A stretch of DNA of 64,000 nt from Pedobacter sp. UBA4863. GTDB taxonomy: Bacteria; Bacteroidota; Bacteroidia; Sphingobacteriales; Sphingobacteriaceae. The notes under the pieces are model-generated. The model was not told the origin of the DNA, did not search any database, and was given only the letters and a program-made list of their open reading frames with translations. Shown one piece after another: positions 17,817 to 27,438 of the stretch; the first letter of the stretch is position 1, and every line of letters begins with the position of its first letter. The position numbers were made by a program, and so were the translations under genes. The stretch covers positions 67,364 to 131,363 of the forward strand of contig NZ_DHDZ01000029.1 in NCBI RefSeq assembly GCF_002399615.1, read 5' to 3'.

Positions 17817-19904
17817 TTAATTAAGGTTTAGGCTTACCGCTTTCTGTTTTTTTAGTACATGAGCGATTATTTTTAAACTGTCTGCTTTTTTTTCAAACTT
17901 AGCAATTAAATAATCTTTATTGCTTGCATCTATAATCAAATTCGAAAAATTTACTTCCTTGTACAAGTTTTCTATCTTTTGTTTTGGGTTTTGGTGTAGC
18001 CAAACAAAATCGAAACTGGGGTTTTGCTCAATTTTTTTGTAATTGATGGAGTGGTCTATCAGTAATATAGATTTGTTGAGGTAGGTGATCAGGTGCTGTT
18101 GTTTTATAAAATGGTGTGTTTTAAAATCATCTTCCCATTTTACAAATTGGATATGATTAATGTGCCTTTGGTCTAAAGATGGTTTTACAAAGAACTCAAA
18201 GTTTTTATCATCGGCGGTTAAATCGGTTAATAAAATGGCTGTATTGCCTGCTATAAACGCGGCAGCATAGTTTTTTCGTAAACTGTAAAAAACTATTTGC
18301 TGTTGTTTAAAGTTAATTATTTTACGATAACTAAGGCTTGCTTGAAACAATAATAACATGGCTAGCCCGTAAAATAGGTATTGTTTTTTACGATAGGTAA
18401 AGCCTATAACGAACAGACCGATTAACAAGCATAAGACGAACAATTGCCATTTTGCTATCCAAATCTGGGTAATTCCAGAAAAAGGTAAATCGGCAATCCA
18501 TTTTAAAATATTGTTGGTAAGGGTAATTAACCACTCAAATATGGGTGCAAGTAGATATAGCTTTAATAATAGAATGCTGATGCCTAAATACATGAGTACA
18601 ACAATAGGAATGCTGATGAGCAAGTTGCCTAAAATGAAATATACCGGAAACTGATGGAAATAATAAATGCTGAGTGGTAAGGTTGCTATTTGTGCTGCTA
18701 AACTTATAGACATTAGTTTCCAAATTTTATGAAGGAAATAATTTTTTACATACAACCAATTGTGAATTTTAGGCTCGAGGTAAATAAGGCCAAATACTGC
18801 CAAGAAGGAGAGTTGAAAACCAACATCCCAAAGGTAAAACGGATTATAGGCCAGCAATATAAAGGCCGTAAAGGCTAAAATGTTATAATTGTTGGTGCTA
18901 CGTCCAATTTGTTTCGAAATAATAAAGGCACTTAGCATAATGGCCGAGCGCAGTACCGACGAAGATAGGCCCGTAAGCAAGGAATAGTACCAAATTAATG
19001 TAATAATAAGAACTACTTTTACTACCAACAACACACGATTACGGTTTAAGAAAAATAACAGGGCGTTGAGCATGAGGTATATAATGCCAACGTGCATACC
19101 CGAAACAGATAGTGCATGGATGGTTCCTGTTTTGCTGTAGGCCGCTAAAGTTTCTTTGCTCAAATTTGCTCGGTAACCCAAAATTAGGGTAGATGCTACC
19201 GCAAATGCTTCGTCGTCTTTTATTAACTTTCGGTAAATGGCTACTTGTTGTTGCCTAAGGGTTAAAGCGTAAGCTATAATTGGATTTCCTTTATTGCTGG
19301 CCAGTTTAACCAGTTGTTCTTGCCGAATAAAAGATTGGTGGTACACGTTTTTGGAAGCTAGCCATTGCTTAAAATCAAACTCTGCTGGGTTGTAGGGCGG
19401 TTCTATCGGTAAATAGTTGGCCGAAATAAGTAATTCATCGCCATAGCGGAGCTTAATGGGGGATAGGCTGTCTAATTTCAGGGCTATTTGTAACGTTCCA
19501 CTGCAGTTTTTCACCTCGTTATTGGCATAGCCATTGGTTACGGCTACTTCAAACCTTAAAATATCATTAATTTGTGATGGTTCGTTGTTTATCCATACTT
19601 TTAAATGTTGATATTGTTTTTTTGCAAAGTAATTCTTGTGTAGAAAGTCGGTATGGAATAGTGTCGCAAATGTACCCAAGATGAAAAATAACAGGTAGTA
19701 TAAACTAGCAATTTGTCGTTTAAATTTCCATCCCTTAACCTTTTTATAGAAGATATTGATACTGGCCGCAAGTGTAATAAAGCATACAAGTAGAATGGCC
19801 GATAATTGGAATAGTTGCGGGATTTGAAAGCAATAACCTAGTACAATGCCTAAGCAAAAAGGCAAAATAATTTTCACGAACACTATTTCTGCCTTGAATA
19901 TCAA
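17817..19904 (-). CDS. comEC: ComEC/Rec2-family DNA uptake channel
   Basis: A 695-residue polytopic inner-membrane protein. Order: N-terminal membrane helices, a DUF4131-like OB-fold soluble domain (about 95-225), then the competence domain with the hallmark HALSVSGMHVGIIYLMLN (about 268-285) and about eight further helices. ComEC carries single-stranded DNA across the inner membrane. The C-terminal soluble part (from about 545) lacks a metallo-beta-lactamase HxHxDH motif, so the nuclease-like domain of Bacillus ComEC appears absent or unrecognisable. Downstream of a helix-hairpin-helix outer-membrane protein gene (134-base gap). Confidence 0.92.
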   Translation of the reverse strand: MIFKAEIVFVKIILPFCLGIVLGYCFQIPQLFQLSAILLVCFITLAASINIFYKKVKGWKFKRQIASLYYLLFFILGTFATLFHTDFLHKNYFAKKQYQHLKVWINNEPSQINDILRFEVAVTNGYANNEVKNCSGTLQIALKLDSLSPIKLRYGDELLISANYLPIEPPYNPAEFDFKQWLASKNVYHQSFIRQEQLVKLASNKGNPIIAYALTLRQQQVAIYRKLIKDDEAFAVASTLILGYRANLSKETLAAYSKTGTIHALSVSGMHVGIIYLMLNALLFFLNRNRVLLVVKVVLIITLIWYYSLLTGLSSSVLRSAIMLSAFIISKQIGRSTNNYNILAFTAFILLAYNPFYLWDVGFQLSFLAVFGLIYLEPKIHNWLYVKNYFLHKIWKLMSISLAAQIATLPLSIYYFHQFPVYFILGNLLISIPIVVLMYLGISILLLKLYLLAPIFEWLITLTNNILKWIADLPFSGITQIWIAKWQLFVLCLLIGLFVIGFTYRKKQYLFYGLAMLLLFQASLSYRKIINFKQQQIVFYSLRKNYAAAFIAGNTAILLTDLTADDKNFEFFVKPSLDQRHINHIQFVKWEDDFKTHHFIKQQHLITYLNKSILLIDHSINYKKIEQNPSFDFVWLHQNPKQKIENLYKEVNFSNLIIDASNKDYLIAKFEKKADSLKIIAHVLKKQKAVSLNLN

Positions 19905-20038
19905 AACATGGTATGGTGGTTAGTTAACGATTTAACTTTTATAGCCCAGTTAATATCTACTTCTTAAACAGAAGTTTACTTTAAATTTAGTGTTAAAATT
20001 TTTATTTTTTATTATAACATAATATCTCCGAGCTATTA

Positions 20039-22081
20039 CTAAAACTGGTATCGAAGCTGTATCCTCATTTCCGATTTCATTTTTCCTCCAATTTCATCTA
20101 GCCCAGAACCAACTTTTTCTACGTTTTCGTAGTTGTAAAGTGCATACCTGCCCCAAACATCTAGTTTTTTGGCCAGCCTATATTTCAAGTTGGCATAACC
20201 TCTTAATCCTTTTCCGTTGTACAAGCCAAAGGTAAAATTATAAAGTACATCGTCTTCGTAAGCATAAATTCTACTGTCGTAAGAAGCTGTGTTAAAATAA
20301 GCAATCCTTATATTTCCAGATAGCCTTGATGAAAGTGGATCGTAACTTACATCTTGATAAGCTAAATAACCAAATTCGGCATTGCCGGCACCCTTTTTAA
20401 ATTGCACCACTTCTACACGGTTTTGGAAGCTGAATGATTTGCCAACGGCCCATTTTACATCGGCACGGTAATTTTCTCGTTTTACGTTATCGAGGTAGTT
20501 AAACGGTACCGTTAAGCTGGTGTTTTGTTGCTTAACTTCAGATTTAAAGCGTAGAATAGCTTTAAAAGTTTTGGTAGGAGAATAAGTAACCTGACCCAAA
20601 AACTCATAGCCCTCCGATGGAGCATCTACTCTGAAACGTAACCATGGGTAATTGAAATAATCACCATATAACTGGAAACTCCATACTTTAGACGGGTTAA
20701 TATTTAAGCCTGCATAAAAGCCTTTTTCGTTAAACGCTTCGCTGGCTTCGGCTGTTGCCTGATTAAAGAAATTATGATAGTTTTTTTGGTAGTTTCTATG
20801 CAAAACTACGGCAGAAACCGTAGATGATAAACTAACTAATGCGCCATTTACATAGGCCAAACCTGCATCTAAGGATTTTCCAAACTCGCCAAAGAAATAA
20901 AAATTCTTGTAAGTATAACTGTAATGCGCACCTATATTGGTTAGTTCTTTGCCATTAAAATTGAATTTTTGGTATAGTGAAGAGCCGGGCACAAATATTC
21001 TGTTAAATGAAGTATGGTAGGCTATTGCGCCAATATTTAAGGCATTGGTTTTATATTGCAGTACACCACCATAAACCATTTGTTCGGTAGTGTTCTTATT
21101 GTTTATTTCGTTTTGGGTTCTGTGCAGGCCCGTTTCGTTAATTGTGGTAATGGTTTTTTCGCCATTGGCGTTGGTGCCTAAAGAGGCATCTAGTTTTCGA
21201 TGCGAGACAAAAGGAGAGAAGTCGATGTTTTTGGCAATACCAACTGTAGCTGCGGCACCACGTAGAAAAGCAAATTCGTTGGCAGAGGTATAAGGCCTTA
21301 AGCCTACATCCCTTTTGGCAACGGCAGTAATATCTGGCGATTTGCCGAAAGAAAAGCCCGACCAAAGCGTTAATGCTTGTCCAAATTGCATGCTATAATC
21401 GCCAATTACAATTTTCTTAAACCTGCCTGTATTTAATAGGGCAATATGCCCCGAAAGAAAATCGAACGGTTTTTGTTTAGGCCCGTTAAAAAAGTGCTCG
21501 CCTGCATCTTTCTCAAATACCAATGAGGCAGAAACACGGTTAGAATAAGTGTAGCGATACCTAAACAAGTATCGGTCTGGTGTGCCCAAGTACCTGCTTC
21601 CGGGTAAATCGGTATAGCCTTTAGATTTTTCTATAACGCGGCCATAACGTACAATTAAATCGTTATTGCCGTATTTTAATAGGTTTTGCCCGGTTATTTT
21701 GTCAACTATAGCATTTTGTTCTAAGGTTACAAAAGGCATTAGGCGTTGTATGGTTACTACATCAAACTCGGCAATACTTTGTAATTCCAAAAGGTCTATC
21801 AGTTTACCGTTTTTTCTAATATGCTCAAATAAATTACTAATTTGAAGAGGAGAAAGAAAAACCAATGTTTTTAGTTCCTCGGCATTAGTTTTATTAAGGT
21901 TAATGGGGTTGTTTCGGTAATAGGTTAAACGATCTTGAAGCTCGGAAAGGTCATAATCTTCTGGTAAATTTTCTGCAATACTTTCAATTAAGTCCTTAAT
22001 TAATTGATCTTCTTGTGTTTGTGCCTTGGCTGCAAAACCAATCAGTAAAAAAGTAATGATAAATAGCAGTTTAAAACGCAT
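20039..22081 (-). CDS. Helix-hairpin-helix domain plus outer-membrane barrel protein
   Basis: A 680-residue protein. The ATG at 22081 is preferred over the one at 22111 because it directly starts a good signal peptide (MRFKLLFIITFLLIGFAAKA). Residues about 25-120 hold ComEA-like helix-hairpin-helix units (PINLNKTNAEELKTLVFL; LLELQSIAEFDVVTIQRLMP). The rest is rich in alternating aromatic strands ending in QLRYQF, as in an outer-membrane barrel. HHH units of this type often bind DNA. Function is unproven, but position just upstream of comEC makes DNA handling plausible. It overlaps the stop of the upstream PorV-like gene by 11 bases. Confidence 0.75.
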   Translation of the reverse strand: MRFKLLFIITFLLIGFAAKAQTQEDQLIKDLIESIAENLPEDYDLSELQDRLTYYRNNPINLNKTNAEELKTLVFLSPLQISNLFEHIRKNGKLIDLLELQSIAEFDVVTIQRLMPFVTLEQNAIVDKITGQNLLKYGNNDLIVRYGRVIEKSKGYTDLPGSRYLGTPDRYLFRYRYTYSNRVSASLVFEKDAGEHFFNGPKQKPFDFLSGHIALLNTGRFKKIVIGDYSMQFGQALTLWSGFSFGKSPDITAVAKRDVGLRPYTSANEFAFLRGAAATVGIAKNIDFSPFVSHRKLDASLGTNANGEKTITTINETGLHRTQNEINNKNTTEQMVYGGVLQYKTNALNIGAIAYHTSFNRIFVPGSSLYQKFNFNGKELTNIGAHYSYTYKNFYFFGEFGKSLDAGLAYVNGALVSLSSTVSAVVLHRNYQKNYHNFFNQATAEASEAFNEKGFYAGLNINPSKVWSFQLYGDYFNYPWLRFRVDAPSEGYEFLGQVTYSPTKTFKAILRFKSEVKQQNTSLTVPFNYLDNVKRENYRADVKWAVGKSFSFQNRVEVVQFKKGAGNAEFGYLAYQDVSYDPLSSRLSGNIRIAYFNTASYDSRIYAYEDDVLYNFTFGLYNGKGLRGYANLKYRLAKKLDVWGRYALYNYENVEKVGSGLDEIGGKMKSEMRIQLRYQF

Positions 22082-22874
22082 AAGACAGGCCAATTTGAGG
22101 GGTATAACCAATTTGTGGATGACTTTCTACCGCAATATCTACCATCAGTTTCTGGTAATTTAAACCAATGCCGAAGTACTGCTTGAAAGGCTTTGCACTT
22201 AAGCCGCCACGTAAACTCAGTAATTCGTAAAATTTATAATCTACGCCTACGCTAACATCAAATTTTCGTTCAAAATCTTTAGCAACCGTAGCAGCCAATA
22301 CCAGTTTGTTAGAAGGTGTGTAAGTTGCGCCAAAATTAACAGTTGTAGGGATATAGGTTTGTACATTGGTGGTTTTATATTTCTGCGAAGAAGGGTTGTT
22401 AACGTACAAGCCTAAACCAATCTGTTTGCTCACGGTATAGTTTACACCAGCATCTACCGAAAATGTAGTTGCATTACCATAATTGGTAATTTTAATTTGG
22501 TGCACGTTAGCTTTAACACCAATTGACAAATCTTCTCCAAATTTTTTCGCTAAGCCAAGAGCGGCTTTAATTTCACTAAGTTCGCTAATGCCATAACGAT
22601 TAATGCTTAGGCCAGCAAAGTTAGTGTTAAAAGGTAGTACAAAGGCAAAACTTTGCTCGCTCAGTTCATCGCCAAAAAGATAACGGGCGTAGTTTAAAGC
22701 CGCAGTTGCAGATTTTTGTCCCGTAATTCCGGCTGGATTGGCATTTAAGCTCCAAATATCGTTTACAGCAGCACTAGCGTTGCCCATAGCCGTTAATCGG
22801 GCCCCTTGGTTGTATTGGCCAAAGGTATCGATTATAAAAAAAGACAAAATAAAAGCGAGTAAAATTTTACGCAT
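22071..22874 (-). CDS. PorV/PorQ family outer-membrane protein
   Basis: A 267-residue barrel protein with a signal peptide (to about residue 19). The mature N-terminus (ARLTAMGNASAAVNDIWSLNANPAGI) is the typical PorV/PorQ/FadL-like opening, and the protein ends GLSYAF with a terminal Phe. Members of this family serve the type IX secretion system or related outer-membrane functions; which applies here is not known. It is the first gene of the leftward block and is translationally coupled to the HHH-barrel gene. Confidence 0.8.
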   Translation of the reverse strand: MRKILLAFILSFFIIDTFGQYNQGARLTAMGNASAAVNDIWSLNANPAGITGQKSATAALNYARYLFGDELSEQSFAFVLPFNTNFAGLSINRYGISELSEIKAALGLAKKFGEDLSIGVKANVHQIKITNYGNATTFSVDAGVNYTVSKQIGLGLYVNNPSSQKYKTTNVQTYIPTTVNFGATYTPSNKLVLAATVAKDFERKFDVSVGVDYKFYELLSLRGGLSAKPFKQYFGIGLNYQKLMVDIAVESHPQIGYTPQIGLSYAF

Positions 22875-22961
22875 AGGCTGTTTGGTGAAAGCAATTTAGT
22901 AAATAATTTCGAATGATTGATTTTTGAAATGAGAGAATAATACGTTATATCTACAGACTTT

Positions 22962-23297
22962 TTAAATCTCCTCGTTAAGTTTTAAAAGAAAGCCTTTTAA
23001 ACGTTCAAGCGAATCTATAATTTTTTGATTTTCCTTTACTTCGCCATTGTTGCTCTTCATGTGCTCTTTAGCGCCTTTCAACGTAAAACCTTTATCATTT
23101 ACCAAATGAAAAATTATTTTCAAATTCTCAATATCCTCTGGGGTAAAAAGACGATTTCCCTTTTTGTTTTTCTTGGGTTTTAGTACCTCAAATTCCTTTT
23201 CGTAAAACCTAATCTGCGAAGCATTCACCTCAAACATTTCGGTCACTTCGCCCATCGTGTAATACATTTTATTAATTTCTCTTTCTTTGTATGGCAT
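22962..23297 (-). CDS. MerR-family transcriptional regulator (short form)
   Basis: A 111-residue regulator. The winged helix-turn-helix (YYTMGEVTEMFEVNASQIRFYEKEF, then LFTPEDIENLKIIFHL) is clear, but only a short coiled tail follows, so there is no effector-binding domain. Such short MerR proteins are common in Bacteroidota and have no general assigned ligand. The ATG at 23297 or 23267 could both serve. A good -33/-7 pair lies about 50 bases upstream. Divergent from alaS. Confidence 0.85.
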   Translation of the reverse strand: MPYKEREINKMYYTMGEVTEMFEVNASQIRFYEKEFEVLKPKKNKKGNRLFTPEDIENLKIIFHLVNDKGFTLKGAKEHMKSNNGEVKENQKIIDSLERLKGFLLKLNEEI

Positions 23298-23343
23298 ATT
23301 TTGTACTGATTATTAAACGATTGTAGGTTTTACTTAAAGTGTT

Positions 23344-23376
23344 CAAATGTAGCCCGATTTTAGCAAAAAACCACAA
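23344..23376 (-). promoter_or_regulatory. Promoter for the MerR-family gene
   Basis: On the minus strand TACATTTG (23344-23351) fits TAnnTTTG, with TTG at 23374-23376 separated by 22 bases. Confidence 0.45.
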
Positions 23377-23384
23377 TAAAATTA

Positions 23385-23392
23385 TAATTTTG
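23385..23392 (+). promoter_or_regulatory. Candidate -7 box for alaS
   Basis: TAATTTTG fits TAnnTTTG about 97 bases before the alaS ATG. No clear -33 TTTG is seen, so support is moderate at best. If correct, the 23408-23470 inverted repeat would lie in the alaS leader RNA. Confidence 0.35.
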
Positions 23393-23407
23393 TCTCCGAA
23401 TGGTTTG

Positions 23408-23470
23408 AGGTGTAAGGTTTAGGGTTTTAAGGTTAGTAAACTTAAGCCTTATGCTTTACACCTTACACCT
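23408..23470 (+). repeat. Inverted repeat in the alaS leader
   Basis: AGGTGTAAGGT (23408-23418) and ACCTTACACCT (23460-23470) are perfect 11-base inverted repeats. The interior is low-complexity with an imperfect inner match (TTTTAAGG / CTTAAGCC). In RNA it could fold into a long stem ending 18 bases before the alaS ATG. Confidence 0.65.
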
Positions 23471-23488
23471 TGTAAACCCTATATAAAA

Positions 23489-26191
23489 ATGACAGCGAAA
23501 GAAATAAGACAGGCCTTTTTAGAGTTTTTCAAAAGCAAAGGACATCATATCGTGCCATCGGCACCAATTGTGGTAAAAAACGACCCTACATTGATGTTTA
23601 CCAACGCCGGAATGAACCAGTTTAAAGACTTGTTTTTAGGAGAAGCCGCTGTGAAATACCCACGTGTGGTTGATACACAACGTTGTTTACGTGTGTCGGG
23701 TAAGCATAACGATTTAGAAGAAGTAGGTATTGATACTTACCACCATACCATGTTCGAAATGTTGGGCAACTGGAGTTTTGGCGATTATTTTAAAAAAGAA
23801 GCCATAGCTTGGAGTTGGGAATTGTTAACAGAAGTTTACAAGATCCCTAAAGACCAATTGTACGTTTCGGTTTTTGAAGGAGATGAAAAAGAGGGCTTGC
23901 CAATGGATACCGAAGCCTTTGAACTTTGGAAACAGTTTGTGCCAGAAGATCGTATTGTTTTAGGCAATAAGAAAGATAATTTTTGGGAAATGGGTGATAC
24001 AGGACCTTGTGGGCCATGTTCTGAAATCCATGTGGATTGTCGTACCGCCCAAGAACGTGCCGATGGCAAAGGAAAGTCGTTGGTAAATGCCGATCACCCG
24101 CAAGTAATTGAGATTTGGAATAACGTATTTATGCAGTTTAACCGTTTAAAGGACGGTTCTTTAAAACCGCTTCCGGCCAAACACGTAGATACGGGAATGG
24201 GATTTGAGCGTTTGGTACGTGTGCTACAAGGCAAAACTTCTAATTACGATACTGATGTTTTTACACCATTAATCAAATTTATTTCAGAAAAATCTGGTTT
24301 TGAATATATAGGCAATGCCGAACCAGGCGAAAAAGGGTGGAACGAAGCTGTGGCAATGCGTGTAATGGCAGATCATATTCGTGCCATCTCTTTCGTAATT
24401 GCAGATGGTCAATTGCCTTCTAACAATAAAGCTGGTTATGTAATCCGTCGTATTTTACGTAGAGCGGTGCGTTATGCTTATACTTTCTTGAATTTAAAGG
24501 AACCGTTTTTAAATCAATTGGTACCAGTATTAGCTAATCAGTTTAATGGCGTATTCGATGAGTTGTATTTGCAGAAAGATTTTGTGCAAAAAGTAGTTTT
24601 AGAGGAAGAGGTTTCTTTTTTGAGGACTTTGGCTAAAGGAATTGACTTGTTTGACAGCTTTATTGCGACTCACAACACTTCATTGGAAAATAAATCTGTT
24701 GCTTTTTCTATTCCTGAGATGGATGAAGAGGCTTGTGTGAAAGATGTAGTTCCTGGTCTTTTTGCATTTCAATTATATGATACCTTCGGATTTCCAGTTG
24801 ATTTAACCGAGCTAATGGCTAGAGAAAAAGGCTTTACAATTAACATCGACAAATTTGACGAAGCTTTGCTTGCTCAAAAAAATCGTTCTCGTGCGGCAAC
24901 AGCTATTGATACTGGCGATTGGGTACTTGTGAACGAAGACAGGGAAACTGAATTTGTTGGCTACGATTTAACCGAAACAGAAACGGAAATCATCAAATAC
25001 AGAAAGGTTACTGCTAAAGGCAAAGAGCAATATCAAATTGTTTTGGCTCAAACGCCTTTCTACGCAGAGAGCGGTGGTCAGGTTGGCGATACCGGTAGGT
25101 TGGAAGACCATAGTCGTCAATTTTGGGTAGAAATTACAGATACTAAGAAAGAGAACGGCGTGATTGTGCATTTTGCAGATACCTTACCGGTTGATTTAGA
25201 TGGTAAATTCTGGGCAGTTATTGATGAAGATAAACGTAAAGCTTCAGAAAATAACCACTCGGCTACACACTTGTTACACGCTGCAATGAAGCAAGTTTTA
25301 GGTACTCACGTCAATCAAAAAGGTAGTTTGGTAAATTCAGATTACTTACGTTTCGATTTTTCGCACTTTGCTAAGGTTACCGACGAAGAGCTAAATAAGA
25401 TTGAAGACATCGTTAACGAGAAAATAAGAGAGAATATCCCTTTAAAAGAGCAAAGAAGCGTACCTTATCAAGAAGCTATTGATAGCGGTGTAACGGCATT
25501 GTTTGGCGAAAAATACGGAGATTTTGTTCGTGTGATCACTTTCGACGACCATTTTTCGAAAGAACTTTGCGGCGGAACTCACGTAAAAGCTACCGGACAG
25601 ATTGGTTTTTTTAAACTAACTGCTGAAAGTGCAGTTGCCGCTGGTGTGCGTAGAATAGAAGCCATTACCGGCGAACGTTCTGCCGCGGTTATTCGCGAAC
25701 ATTTTGATTTAGTGAAGAACTTAACGGCTTTGTTGAATAATCCGAAAGATTTTGTTTCTGCTTTAGGCAAGATCATCGAGGATAATAGCGCACTTAAAAA
25801 AGAGATTGAAAAAAGCATTACCGAGAGAGCCGTTGCATTAAGAACCGATCTAGAGAACCAAATGCAACATATTGATGGCGTAAACTTTATAGCTACTACC
25901 GTTGATTTGCCAAATGCTGATTCTGTAAAAACGTTGGCTTATGCAGTTAAAGGAGCAGTACAGAACTTGTTCTTGGTGTTAGGTGTAGTAATAGATGGTA
26001 AGCCTCAACTTACCGTAGCTATTGATGATGAATTGGTAAAAGAGAAAGGTTACAACGCAGGGCAGATTGTGAGAGAACTGGCTAAAGAAATTCAAGGTGG
26101 TGGCGGTGGCCAGCCTTTCTATGCCACAGCGGGTGGTAAAGATGCGAGTGGAATGGCCAGAGCAATTGAAAAAGCAAAGACATTTTTATAA
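23489..26191 (+). CDS. alaS: Alanyl-tRNA synthetase
   Basis: A 900-residue class II synthetase that charges tRNA-Ala. The N-terminal catalytic domain is recognised by FTNAGMNQFKDLFLG and VSGKHNDLEEVG. The editing domain carries the zinc-site elements HSATHLLH and CGGTHVKATGQIG, and the C-terminal domain ends with the glycine-rich GGGGGQPFYATAGG. Slightly longer than the usual ~875 residues because of extra sequence around 385-420. An inverted-repeat leader precedes it. Confidence 0.98.
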   Translation: MTAKEIRQAFLEFFKSKGHHIVPSAPIVVKNDPTLMFTNAGMNQFKDLFLGEAAVKYPRVVDTQRCLRVSGKHNDLEEVGIDTYHHTMFEMLGNWSFGDYFKKEAIAWSWELLTEVYKIPKDQLYVSVFEGDEKEGLPMDTEAFELWKQFVPEDRIVLGNKKDNFWEMGDTGPCGPCSEIHVDCRTAQERADGKGKSLVNADHPQVIEIWNNVFMQFNRLKDGSLKPLPAKHVDTGMGFERLVRVLQGKTSNYDTDVFTPLIKFISEKSGFEYIGNAEPGEKGWNEAVAMRVMADHIRAISFVIADGQLPSNNKAGYVIRRILRRAVRYAYTFLNLKEPFLNQLVPVLANQFNGVFDELYLQKDFVQKVVLEEEVSFLRTLAKGIDLFDSFIATHNTSLENKSVAFSIPEMDEEACVKDVVPGLFAFQLYDTFGFPVDLTELMAREKGFTINIDKFDEALLAQKNRSRAATAIDTGDWVLVNEDRETEFVGYDLTETETEIIKYRKVTAKGKEQYQIVLAQTPFYAESGGQVGDTGRLEDHSRQFWVEITDTKKENGVIVHFADTLPVDLDGKFWAVIDEDKRKASENNHSATHLLHAAMKQVLGTHVNQKGSLVNSDYLRFDFSHFAKVTDEELNKIEDIVNEKIRENIPLKEQRSVPYQEAIDSGVTALFGEKYGDFVRVITFDDHFSKELCGGTHVKATGQIGFFKLTAESAVAAGVRRIEAITGERSAAVIREHFDLVKNLTALLNNPKDFVSALGKIIEDNSALKKEIEKSITERAVALRTDLENQMQHIDGVNFIATTVDLPNADSVKTLAYAVKGAVQNLFLVLGVVIDGKPQLTVAIDDELVKEKGYNAGQIVRELAKEIQGGGGGQPFYATAGGKDASGMARAIEKAKTFL

Positions 26192-26203
26192 CAAAACCAT
26201 AAA

Positions 26204-26770
26204 ATGAAGAAAAATCTATTAACGCTAATGCTGCTGTGTTTTACATACGCGGCTTTTGCTCAAAAAGACACTAAAAGTAATACAGATAGTACCGCTATAG
26301 ATAAAAATATAAGCGGCAAGAACGAAATTAAATTAAATCTTTTAATGGGTATTTTGGCTATGCCAGAAATATCTTACGAAAGAATTTTTGAAAATAATAC
26401 AGGGCTTGGCCTGTCGGTTTCCTTAGGGTTAGATGAGGATATAGAATACAAATTGGGTTTTATACCCTACTATCGAATATATTTTGGAAATGCCAAGAAA
26501 TCATCTGGGTTTTTTATAGAAGCCAATGCCGCCTTAATGCAAACTAAAGGGTATAACTACTATTATGACAGTAACTATGGTTTTTCAACGCTGAGAAATA
26601 GTGTGAGATGGAATGTTGGTATGGGTGCGGCGATTGGTGGCAAATTTTTAACCAAGAATGGTTTTGTCGGTGAGATATCTTACGGAGTTGGAAGGTTCTT
26701 CAATCAACATAATGAAGAAGAGATTGAGTTATATCCCCGTGTGGGCATAACTATAGGTAAAAGATTTTAA
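26204..26770 (+). CDS. Exported outer-membrane beta-barrel protein (hypothetical)
   Basis: A 188-residue protein with a signal peptide (cleavage after AAFAQ), a short polar linker rich in Ser/Thr/Asp, then about eight amphipathic strands (GLGLSVSLGLDED, SGFFIEANAALMQT, GFVGEISYGVGRFF) ending VGITIGKRF. The pattern fits a small outer-membrane barrel; no specific function is recognised. It lies 12 bases after alaS and is closed by a strong terminator, so it is probably the tail of the alaS transcript. Confidence 0.75.
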   Translation: MKKNLLTLMLLCFTYAAFAQKDTKSNTDSTAIDKNISGKNEIKLNLLMGILAMPEISYERIFENNTGLGLSVSLGLDEDIEYKLGFIPYYRIYFGNAKKSSGFFIEANAALMQTKGYNYYYDSNYGFSTLRNSVRWNVGMGAAIGGKFLTKNGFVGEISYGVGRFFNQHNEEEIELYPRVGITIGKRF

Positions 26771-26807
26771 AATAATAAGGCCCCGAAATTTTCAGGGCCT
26801 TATTATT
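26771..26807. terminator. Bidirectional terminator
   Basis: AATAATAAGGCCC (26771-26783) pairs exactly with GGGCCTTATTATT (26795-26807). It serves the alaS transcript and the convergent small secreted protein gene. Confidence 0.85.
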
Positions 26808-26832
26808 GATGTTGTATTTCTAAAAATGTAAT

Positions 26833-27243
26833 TTAATCCCTATCTCTACCTTTTCTTCCTTTTTCTTTATGCCAACCTTTGTGTTTACCATTATCATGTC
26901 TGTATTTTTCTACATAACGGGTTTGGTAAACATTGTGTCTTAAATAGGGCCTAGGCTCGTTCACTACAATTTTTCTTCCCCTGTATAAATCATAACCTCT
27001 GTAAGCTTTAGGCAACGATTTTCTGTGCACCCAATTGTGGCCTTCGTAATAAACATAACGCTTAGAAGGAACATGGTAATAGGTGCGGATTTCGGGCATG
27101 TAATAATATTCTACATAATCATAGCCTCGTGGGCCCCAATTAGGTTGTAAGCCAATATTAATATTTAAGCTTACTTGAGCGTTTGCGGTTTGTAATGTGG
27201 TTGCTACTATAGCAACGGCAAACATCAGAATTAATCGTTTCAT
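26833..27243 (-). CDS. Small exported Tyr/Arg-rich basic protein (hypothetical)
   Basis: A 136-residue protein with a clear signal peptide (cleavage after TANAQ). The mature part is rich in Tyr, His, Arg and Lys (YVEYYYMPEIRTYYHVPSKR) and ends in a strongly basic tail (KGWHKEKGRKGRDRD). It resembles short secreted proteins common in Sphingobacteriaceae; no family function is known to me. The high positive charge could favour binding to polyanions such as LPS, but that is a guess. Confidence 0.7.
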   Translation of the reverse strand: MKRLILMFAVAIVATTLQTANAQVSLNINIGLQPNWGPRGYDYVEYYYMPEIRTYYHVPSKRYVYYEGHNWVHRKSLPKAYRGYDLYRGRKIVVNEPRPYLRHNVYQTRYVEKYRHDNGKHKGWHKEKGRKGRDRD

Positions 27244-27438
27244 AGCATTTAGTTTTTGTGTGTCGTTAAAAGCTATACGAATACCGTGCCATTTAGGTAC
27301 AGCATCTCTCTATGCTATAGTATTGATACATTCAAATAGATCTTGGCCACAGCTGCACAGATGTTAATTCGCTAAGATTATTTATCCATAAATCTGTGCA
27401 TCTGTGGTTAAAAAAAGTATTCATCCATAGATAATCCC

